A stretch of 14,665 bases of DNA from the NCBI GenBank assembly GCA_937957775.1, contig CALFXV010000090.1, positions 1 through 14,665 on the forward strand. Reading direction: 5' to 3'. Position 1 is the stretch's first letter. The number at the start of each line of letters is the position of its first letter. Below, in pieces: positions 8,428 through 14,665 of the stretch. Origin of the DNA: an uncultured Methylotenera sp. (lineage in GTDB: Bacteria > Pseudomonadota > Gammaproteobacteria > Burkholderiales > Methylophilaceae). Made by a program: the position numbers and the translations under genes. A model generated the notes under the pieces. It made no database searches, was not told the DNA's origin, and was given only the letters and a program-made list of their open reading frames with translations.

Positions 8428-8460
8428 AAAAAAGGCTTACGGAAAACCGTAAGCCTTTTT
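8428..8460 (-). terminator. Rho-independent terminator after groEL
   Basis: The core GGCTTACGG (8434-8442) and CCGTAAGCC (8447-8455) form a perfect 9-bp stem with an AAAA loop, flanked by A-run 8428-8433 and T-run 8456-8460. On the minus strand it lies about 55 bases after the groEL stop and ends in a U-tract. The symmetric A/T flanks make it bidirectional. Confidence 0.9.
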
Positions 8461-8515
8461 AGTTAAAGCTAAGAATTAAGCGGCTTTAATTAACAGCCGC
8501 CTAAAAACTTACTCC

Positions 8516-10180
<1,665 letters not shown>

Positions 10181-10222
10181 TTAAGTGGAATTGCAAGTAT
10201 TCAAGCAATGATTGCCTGGAAA

Positions 10223-10510
10223 TTACTCAACAATCGCCATGATGTCTTCTTCACGCATAACCAATAATTCTTCGCCGTCTACTTTTACGGTTTGGCCGGC
10301 GTATTTACCGAATAAGACTTTGTCGCCTACCTTAACGTCTAGGGCAATCACTTTGCCGCTATCGTCACGTTTACCAGAACCAATCGCTTGAACGACGCCT
10401 TGATCCGGTTTTTCTGTTGCGCTATCTGGAATCACAATTCCAGAAGCCGTTGTGCGCTCCTCTTCTGAGCGTTTTACAATGACACGGTCGTGTAATGGAC
10501 GGATTTTCAT
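10223..10510 (-). CDS. groES: Co-chaperonin GroES (Hsp10)
   Basis: GroES is the heptameric lid that closes the GroEL cavity. It has 95 residues, the normal size, beginning [14 protein letters not shown]. The mobile loop at about residues 17-34 ([18 protein letters not shown]) carries the GIVIP contact segment for GroEL, and the chain ends [10 protein letters not shown] chose the ATG at 10510 rather than an in-frame ATG at 10564, because the shorter form matches the family and has a GGAG ribosome site. The extra 18 residues have no family counterpart. It is first gene of the groESL operon, with CIRCE and a sigma-32-like promoter upstream and a leader of about 145 bases. Confidence 0.98.
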   Translation of the reverse strand: MKIRPLHDRVIVKRSEEERTTASGIVIPDSATEKPDQGVVQAIGSGKRDDSGKVIALDVKVGDKVLFGKYAGQTVKVDGEELLVMREEDIMAIVE

Positions 10511-10635
10511 ACGATTTCTCCAAAAATAAATCAAAAAATTAACTAGCTTTGCCCGATTGACCACCAGTCCATCGGACTAAATAATGCATGGTCGGCACTG
10601 CACCATGACGCTTACTATTTTGTTCGAGCGCGATT

Positions 10636-10662
10636 TTAGCACTCAAACCATTAGAGTGCTAG
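10636..10662 (-). promoter_or_regulatory. CIRCE operator (HrcA binding site) upstream of groES
   Basis: The plus strand reads TTAGCACTC, nine bases, then GAGTGCTAG; the consensus is TTAGCACTC-N9-GAGTGCTAA, so only the last base differs. HrcA repressor binds CIRCE at groE and other chaperone operons and releases it on heat shock. The site overlaps the predicted transcription start, fitting repression of groESL. hrcA is not in the window. Confidence 0.95.
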
Positions 10663-10664
10663 TT

Positions 10665-10690
10665 ATTGGGTCGGTCTAATGTATTTCAAG
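10665..10690 (-). promoter_or_regulatory. Predicted sigma-32 (RpoH) heat-shock promoter of groESL
   Basis: On the minus strand CTTGAA (10685-10690) is followed after 13-14 bases by ACCCAATA, with CCCAAT at 10665-10670. This parallels the E. coli groE heat-shock promoter (CTTGAA, 13-base spacer, CCCCATTT). Transcription would start near 10658, inside CIRCE. TTGAAA can also serve as a sigma-70 -35, but the matching -10 is poor. Confidence 0.75.
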
Positions 10691-10743
10691 CCTCGCCCTT
10701 AAAAAAATTTATAGAAATTTAGCGGGCGCTTAGGCTTAGGCTT

Positions 10744-10749
10744 TAAAAT
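10744..10749 (+). promoter_or_regulatory. Possible -10 element just ahead of the 186-residue gene
   Basis: TAAAAT ends 6 bases before the ATG at 10756. No good -35 is visible at standard spacing. If used, the transcript would have almost no leader, in line with the absent Shine-Dalgarno sequence. Confidence 0.3.
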
Positions 10750-10755
10750 AGTGCC

Positions 10756-11316
10756 ATGACCGAAAACGAATCGTCTATTGAACAAATCAACTTGGGCTTT
10801 AATGAGCAAGAAGACCGCTTGCTGCTAAAAATCGGCCTAGCAGACAAAACCGAAGTGGCGGTGTGGATCAGCCGGCGCGTGGCCAAGCAGATTTGGTCGG
10901 CGTTGCAACAAGCCGGCAGCGCTTTGTTGCCTAGTGGCAGCGGTCTTTCAAGCAAAAGTGGCAACGCCAACCTAGACAAAGAGCTAGCCATGGATCACTT
11001 TGTGCGCGATGCCGAACTGCAGAAAAAAATAGCCCAGTTGGATTTTCAATCGGCCTACCAAAGCGACCGCAAAGCCCGTTCCGATGCGCCTTTATTGGCC
11101 ATCAACTGCCTGACTGTCCGCGTCGGCAACTTGCCGCCCTATATGGAATTGCAATGCAGCACCGGTCAATCCGTGAAAATGGCCTTAACCGGCGAACTGA
11201 TCCAAGCCTTGGCCAGCATGCTGCAATTGGCCACCCGCGAAGCCAACTGGGATTTGACTATGCCCAACCCAGTCCAAACTGGCAGCGTGGCCACTAGCAA
11301 GACCATTTTGCATTAA
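10756..11316 (+). CDS. Conserved-looking hypothetical protein, 186 residues
   Basis: I do not recognise a named family. The protein appears soluble: no signal peptide or membrane segment. The N-terminal part (about 10-55) has a strand-rich pattern, [18 protein letters not shown] then [19 protein letters not shown], ending in an amphipathic helix. A Ser/Gly-rich linker follows at about 56-72. A charged stretch around 78-113 is followed by a second strand-rich part ([33 protein letters not shown]) and a helix ([17 protein letters not shown]). The two halves look alike (strands, then a helix), so an internal duplication is possible. An in-frame TAA at 10744-10746 fixes the start at this ATG. It is divergent from groES, and yjdM begins 20 bases after its stop, so the pair are probably co-transcribed. 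Coding is supported by the long clean frame and fitting composition. Confidence 0.82.
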   Translation: MTENESSIEQINLGFNEQEDRLLLKIGLADKTEVAVWISRRVAKQIWSALQQAGSALLPSGSGLSSKSGNANLDKELAMDHFVRDAELQKKIAQLDFQSAYQSDRKARSDAPLLAINCLTVRVGNLPPYMELQCSTGQSVKMALTGELIQALASMLQLATREANWDLTMPNPVQTGSVATSKTILH

Positions 11317-11336
11317 TTAAAAAAGAGAAGCCCACT

Positions 11337-11678
11337 ATGAGCGATTTACCGCACTGCCCACAATGCCAATCCGTATACACCTACGAAGACGGCGACCAGT
11401 ATGTTTGCCCAGAGTGCGCCCACGAATGGTCTAAATCCGCCGCGGCCGATCAAGGCGACGCGCAAAAAGTAATCAAAGACGCCAACGGCAACGTGCTGCA
11501 AGACGGCGACAGCGTGACGGTGATTAAGGATTTGAAAGTAAAAGGTTCGTCTTTGGTGGTGAAAGTGGGCACCAAAGTCAAAAACATCCGCTTGGTCGAC
11601 GGCGACCACGACATCGATTGCAAAATCGATGGCATAGGTGCCATGAAACTAAAATCGGAATTCGTGAAAAAAGCCTAA
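11337..11678 (+). CDS. yjdM: YjdM/PhnA-family zinc-ribbon protein
   Basis: This 113-residue protein closely matches E. coli YjdM (formerly PhnA). Despite the old name, YjdM is not a phosphonate-degrading enzyme (phosphonoacetate hydrolase is a different PhnA), and its cellular role is not established. The N-terminal zinc ribbon has four cysteines, C7-x2-C10 and C24-x2-C27, in [20 protein letters not shown]. The C-terminal SH3-like beta domain shows [38 protein letters not shown] and [20 protein letters not shown], which are family hallmarks. AAGAGAAG about 7 bases ahead of the ATG is a plausible ribosome site. It is probably co-transcribed with the gene 20 bases upstream. Its stop overlaps the stop of rlhA on the other strand by 4 bases, with no terminator between. 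Confidence 0.95.
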   Translation: MSDLPHCPQCQSVYTYEDGDQYVCPECAHEWSKSAAADQGDAQKVIKDANGNVLQDGDSVTVIKDLKVKGSSLVVKVGTKVKNIRLVDGDHDIDCKIDGIGAMKLKSEFVKKA

Positions 11679-13591
11679 GGCCGCCTTGGCATAAAATGCA
11701 CGGCTTGGGGTTGCGCTAATTGCAGCACCGATTTGCGCATTTTGCCCATGACGTGCATCTCGCACGGCTTGCAATCAAACTTCAGGGTGTAGCGGTCTTT
11801 ACCGCTGATTAAGGTCATGGGTTCGGCCGTTACCGTGCCCTGCACACCAATGACGCCCTTGGCTTCCTTGGGACACAAACCGTGACTAAAACGCAAGCAG
11901 TGCTTGGTGATCATCAAAGGCACTTCGTCTAATTCTTGGTTGGCTTCGTATGCTGCCGCAATCATTTTCACGCCGTGCTTCTGGTAAAAGGCCCGCGCTT
12001 TTTGGTTATACACGTTAGCTAAATAACTCAAGGTGTCTTCCGGATAGATGGCTGGCGGCTCATTAGCCGGCCGGCGTGGCGGGCGTTGGTAAGCGGCATC
12101 GCGCGCTAACTGCAATTGCGCGATAGCATCGCGACGCAAACCGTTCACCAGCGAGGCCGGCACAAACCAAGCTTGGCTAGTGGCGAGCTCGGTGTTTTTC
12201 GCGACAAAATCGGTGTTGCCTAATTTGGCTAAATTGTCGCGTAAGCTCTGCTGGGCTTGCGCGGGGTTGTCCGCCAATTGCTTGTCGGCCAGGCAAAAGG
12301 CCGTGCCGACCAAGCCGGCTTCGTCCGTCACGCTTAACTCGAAACCTTGCTCGCTATCGGTCAAACGCAAGGTGACGGCTATTTTGCGCTGGGCCGAGTC
12401 TTTTTCTAAGAGGCGCATGAAAGCGTGATCACGGTTTCGGAAAACCGCCATGCCGCGGCGTATGTCCACGGGCATTTCATTGGGGTAAAGTTTGCGGCCA
12501 AGCACGCTATTGACGCGCAAACCGACCAGCTCTTTGTGCACATCAAAAAAGCACACGCCGTCGCCGTTATGCAGCTCGACCTCGGTGTCCACTTCAAAGT
12601 AGTCGCTGCCCACTTTGCTGACTTTGCCTAAGGCCTCACCGGAAAACTTAGGCGTATCAAACGCGCCTATGTCGGCTTGCCGGCCATTAGCAAAGTAGTC
12701 GGTGGCGCTACGGTTAAAGGTTTTTTCCGGTTGAGGGCTAAAGGTGAAACGGCTGCTGCCGTGCGAGGACTTCGCCAATTCGGGCCTGTCGTGCAGGATG
12801 GCATCGAGCAATAGCCGGTAATGTGCGGTGGCATTTTTGACATAGGGTAAATCTTTATAGCGCCCTTCTATTTTGAAGGAGCTGACGCCGGCGTCGATCA
12901 GGGCCATTAGATTGGCGCTTTGATCGTTGTCCTTCATGGACAAAAAGTGCTTGTCTTTGCCTATGATGCGGCCTTTTTGGTCTTCCAAGGTGAACGGCAA
13001 GCGGCACTCTTGTGAGCACTCACCGCGGTTGGCACTGCGGCCGGTGTGCGCATGGCTGATAAAGCATTGGCCACTAAAAGCCACGCACAAGGCGCCGTGG
13101 ATGAAGTACTCAAGGTTGCAGGTGGTGGCCGCGGCGATTTTTTGCACGGTGGCCAAATCCAACTCGCGCGCCAAGACCAACTGCGAAAAACCCACTTGGT
13201 CTAAAAACACGGCTTTATCTACCGTACGGATGTCTGTTTGCGTGCTGGCATGCAATTGAATAGGCGGCAGATCCATCTCTAACAAGCCCATGTCTTGCAC
13301 GATCAATGCGTCCACCTCGGCCTCGTACAGTTGCTCAACCAATTGGCGTGCGCCTTCTAACTCCTGATCATGGAAGATGGTGTTAAGGGCAACAAACACC
13401 TCGGCATGGTAACGGTGCGCGTGCTTGACCAAGCGCGCGATGTCGGCCACCGTGTTGGGCGCTTTCGACCTGGCGCCAAAAGCCGGCCCGCCTATGTATA
13501 CGGCGTCCGCACCATGATTAATGGCTTCGATACCGTACTCGGCATTTTTTGCCGGGGCCAACAATTCAAGGTGTTTACGGGTTTTAATCAT
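11675..13591 (-). CDS. rlhA: RlhA, U32-family enzyme for 23S rRNA C2501 hydroxylation
   Basis: The 638-residue protein aligns by eye over its whole length with E. coli RlhA (YdcP), which makes 5-hydroxycytidine at 23S rRNA position 2501. The shorter U32 protein TrhP (YegQ) acts on tRNA, so length helps decide. Hallmarks are [16 protein letters not shown] (27-41), [10 protein letters not shown] (93-102), [11 protein letters not shown] (113-123), [16 protein letters not shown] (161-176), [17 protein letters not shown] (184-200), [10 protein letters not shown], and [11 protein letters not shown] near the C-terminus. Cysteines C169, C176, C192, C196 and C565, C573, C607, C610 could hold metal or an Fe-S cluster; this is inference. 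The family was first annotated as peptidases, which is misleading. The ATG at 13591 is chosen by homology; no ribosome site is obvious. It overlaps yjdM tail to tail and is divergent from bioA. Confidence 0.94.
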   Translation of the reverse strand: MIKTRKHLELLAPAKNAEYGIEAINHGADAVYIGGPAFGARSKAPNTVADIARLVKHAHRYHAEVFVALNTIFHDQELEGARQLVEQLYEAEVDALIVQDMGLLEMDLPPIQLHASTQTDIRTVDKAVFLDQVGFSQLVLARELDLATVQKIAAATTCNLEYFIHGALCVAFSGQCFISHAHTGRSANRGECSQECRLPFTLEDQKGRIIGKDKHFLSMKDNDQSANLMALIDAGVSSFKIEGRYKDLPYVKNATAHYRLLLDAILHDRPELAKSSHGSSRFTFSPQPEKTFNRSATDYFANGRQADIGAFDTPKFSGEALGKVSKVGSDYFEVDTEVELHNGDGVCFFDVHKELVGLRVNSVLGRKLYPNEMPVDIRRGMAVFRNRDHAFMRLLEKDSAQRKIAVTLRLTDSEQGFELSVTDEAGLVGTAFCLADKQLADNPAQAQQSLRDNLAKLGNTDFVAKNTELATSQAWFVPASLVNGLRRDAIAQLQLARDAAYQRPPRRPANEPPAIYPEDTLSYLANVYNQKARAFYQKHGVKMIAAAYEANQELDEVPLMITKHCLRFSHGLCPKEAKGVIGVQGTVTAEPMTLISGKDRYTLKFDCKPCEMHVMGKMRKSVLQLAQPQAVHFMPRRP

Positions 13592-13636
13592 GGCGTTTTT
13601 GCAGGCTTGCCATCAAGGCAATAAAAATGTGTAGGA

Positions 13637-13665
13637 ATTTTAGACTAAACCTCCGCGTATGACGA
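13637..13665 (-). promoter_or_regulatory. Candidate promoter of rlhA
   Basis: On the minus strand TCGTCA (13660-13665) and TAAAAT (13637-13642) are 17 bases apart, giving a leader of about 40 bases. The -35 match is only four of six, so this is tentative. Confidence 0.35.
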
Positions 13666-13695
13666 CATTTGATTTTTTGCCAAGTAAAAACATCG

Positions 13696-13701
13696 TACAA
13701 T
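13696..13701 (+). promoter_or_regulatory. Possible -10 element of bioA
   Basis: TACAAT ends 6 bases before the bioA ATG, and no Shine-Dalgarno is seen. A -35 at proper spacing is not clear (TTGATT at 13669 would need a 21-base spacer). Spacing to the ATG is the same as for the gene at 10756. Confidence 0.3.
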
Positions 13702-13707
13702 TCAGCC

Positions 13708-14665
13708 ATGAGCAATCAAGATCTATTAGCCCGCAGCCTACAATCCGTATGGCACCCGTGCACGCAAATGAAGCAGCACGAGATGTTTCCTCTGATCCCC
13801 ATTCAACGGGGTGCTGGGGTGTGGCTTTACGATGCAGATGGCCAACGCTATTTGGATGGCATCAGCTCTTGGTGGGTCAATTTATTTGGCCACAACAACC
13901 CACGCATTAAAGACGCCATCAAAAGCCAACTTGACCAATTGGAACACGTCATGCTGGCTGGCTTTACCCACGAACCGGTGGTGGCGCTATCGGAAAAACT
14001 CAGCGAGCTGACCGGTTTAGGCCACGCTTTTTATGCCTCGGATGGGGCCAGCGCGACTGAAATTGCCCTGAAAATGAGCTTTCATTATTGGCGTAACAGC
14101 GGCCAATCAGGCAAAACCCAGTTCATTAGCCTAAAAAACAGTTACCACGGCGAAACCTTGGGGGCTTTGGGCGTGACCGACGTGGCCATTTTTAAAGACA
14201 CCTACGCGCCGCTGTTGATGCAGTCGGCACAGATGCCTAGCCCGGATTTCCGAGAAAGCGAAGCCGGTGTCCCGGCGGAAGCCATGGCACTTTGCGCGGC
14301 GGCGGCCTTAGAGGATTACCTGGCTCGCCATCATGCCAGCATAGCGGCCTTTATTATTGAACCCATCATCCAATGCGCTGGCGGCATGGCCATGCACCAC
14401 CCGGTCTATTTGCAACGGGCACGGGAACTGTGCACACGCTACCAAGTGCATTTAATTGCCGACGAGATCGCCGTGGGTTTTGGCCGCACCGGCACGATGT
14501 TTGCCTGCGAGCAAGCCGCGGCTAAAGTGAGCGACATCGCCGATTTCATCTGCTTATCCAAAGGCATCACCGGTGGCTACTTGCCTCTATCGGCGGTGCT
14601 GACCAGCGACACTATTTACCATGCGTTTTATGACGAGCGCACGATTAAAGGGTTTTTACACAGCC
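13708..14665 (+). CDS. bioA: Adenosylmethionine-8-amino-7-oxononanoate aminotransferase BioA, 3' end cut by the window
   Basis: BioA is a cytoplasmic PLP enzyme that aminates KAPA (8-amino-7-oxononanoate) to DAPA in biotin synthesis, classically with S-adenosylmethionine as amino donor. The frame is open from the ATG to the edge (319 codons of a usual 420-450). Visible class III transaminase motifs are VWHPCTQM (14-21), DGISSWWVNLFGH (50-62), SDGASATEIALKM (111-123), YHGETLGALGV (146-156), FIIEPIIQCAGGM (215-227), DEIAVGFGRTG with D252 for the PLP ring, and LSKGITGGYLPL with K285 as Schiff-base lysine. C18 replaces E. coli Tyr17. The start follows family length; an in-frame TTG at 13669 is possible but less likely. 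It is divergent from rlhA across 116 bases; other biotin genes are not visible. Confidence 0.95.
   Translation, partial: MSNQDLLARSLQSVWHPCTQMKQHEMFPLIPIQRGAGVWLYDADGQRYLDGISSWWVNLFGHNNPRIKDAIKSQLDQLEHVMLAGFTHEPVVALSEKLSELTGLGHAFYASDGASATEIALKMSFHYWRNSGQSGKTQFISLKNSYHGETLGALGVTDVAIFKDTYAPLLMQSAQMPSPDFRESEAGVPAEAMALCAAAALEDYLARHHASIAAFIIEPIIQCAGGMAMHHPVYLQRARELCTRYQVHLIADEIAVGFGRTGTMFACEQAAAKVSDIADFICLSKGITGGYLPLSAVLTSDTIYHAFYDERTIKGFLHS

Noticed and set aside
8238..8460. tRNA-Arg as an attachment site for an integrated element
   Set aside because: No integrase and no repeat of the tRNA 3' end was noticed; core genes lie directly beside it.
8480..8500. Hairpin GCGGCT/AGCCGC just after groEL
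   Set aside because: Only 6 bp with a 9-base loop and no T-run on the groEL strand; the stronger terminator at 8428-8460 explains the end.
10223..10564. Longer GroES starting 18 codons upstream
   Set aside because: The extra residues have no counterpart in the family, and the internal ATG at 10510 has a GGAG site and gives the standard length.
10566..10607. Small hairpins in the groES leader as a possible RNA thermometer
   Set aside because: The stems (AGTCC/GGACT and CATGGT/ACCATG) are short and neither covers the groES ribosome site; CIRCE and the heat-shock promoter already explain heat control.

Overview
The window looks like ordinary chromosome of a Gram-negative bacterium, most likely a betaproteobacterium. 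GroEL has the betaproteobacterial look ([13 protein letters not shown], long GGM tail), groESL carries both a CIRCE operator and a sigma-32-type promoter, and there is an outer-membrane two-partner secretion system. An affiliation near the Nitrosomonadales/Methylophilaceae is an inference from overall resemblance and moderate GC, not something proven here. I see no insertion sequence, phage gene, CRISPR array or broken gene.

Left part (1-7934, minus strand): a two-partner (type Vb) secretion locus in the order transporter then exoprotein. The TpsB transporter (6132-7934) is followed by a giant TpsA exoprotein that starts at 5989 and runs off the left edge with at least 1,996 codons and no interruption found. 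The exoprotein is a mosaic: signal peptide, haemagglutination-type secretion domain, beta-helix region, glycine-rich domain, autotransporter-type strand repeats and finally 90-residue MBG-like repeats, two of which share a 55-base identical DNA block. A GC-perfect hairpin lies just ahead of the tpsA start, and the predicted tpsB promoter holds a palindrome in its spacer.

Middle (7935-10755): a 303-base AT-rich gap with the tpsB promoter and a tRNA promoter, then tRNA-Arg(ACG) on the plus strand. It is convergent with the groES-groEL operon on the minus strand; each side has its own hairpin terminator. groES has a heat-shock promoter and a CIRCE (HrcA) operator upstream.

Right part (10756-14665): a 186-residue protein of unknown function and yjdM (zinc-ribbon PhnA-like protein), 20 bases apart and probably co-transcribed. 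They converge with rlhA (U32 family, 23S rRNA C2501 hydroxylation), whose stop codon overlaps that of yjdM. Divergent from rlhA is bioA (biotin synthesis), truncated by the right edge after 319 codons.

Apart from the TPS pair and the groE operon, the neighbours do not form one pathway. The most unusual content is the TpsA mosaic (only one CxC pair of cysteines in the visible mature chain, and an NPNG-like motif changed to NQAG). The regulatory signals and a BioA active-site substitution are also worth a second look.
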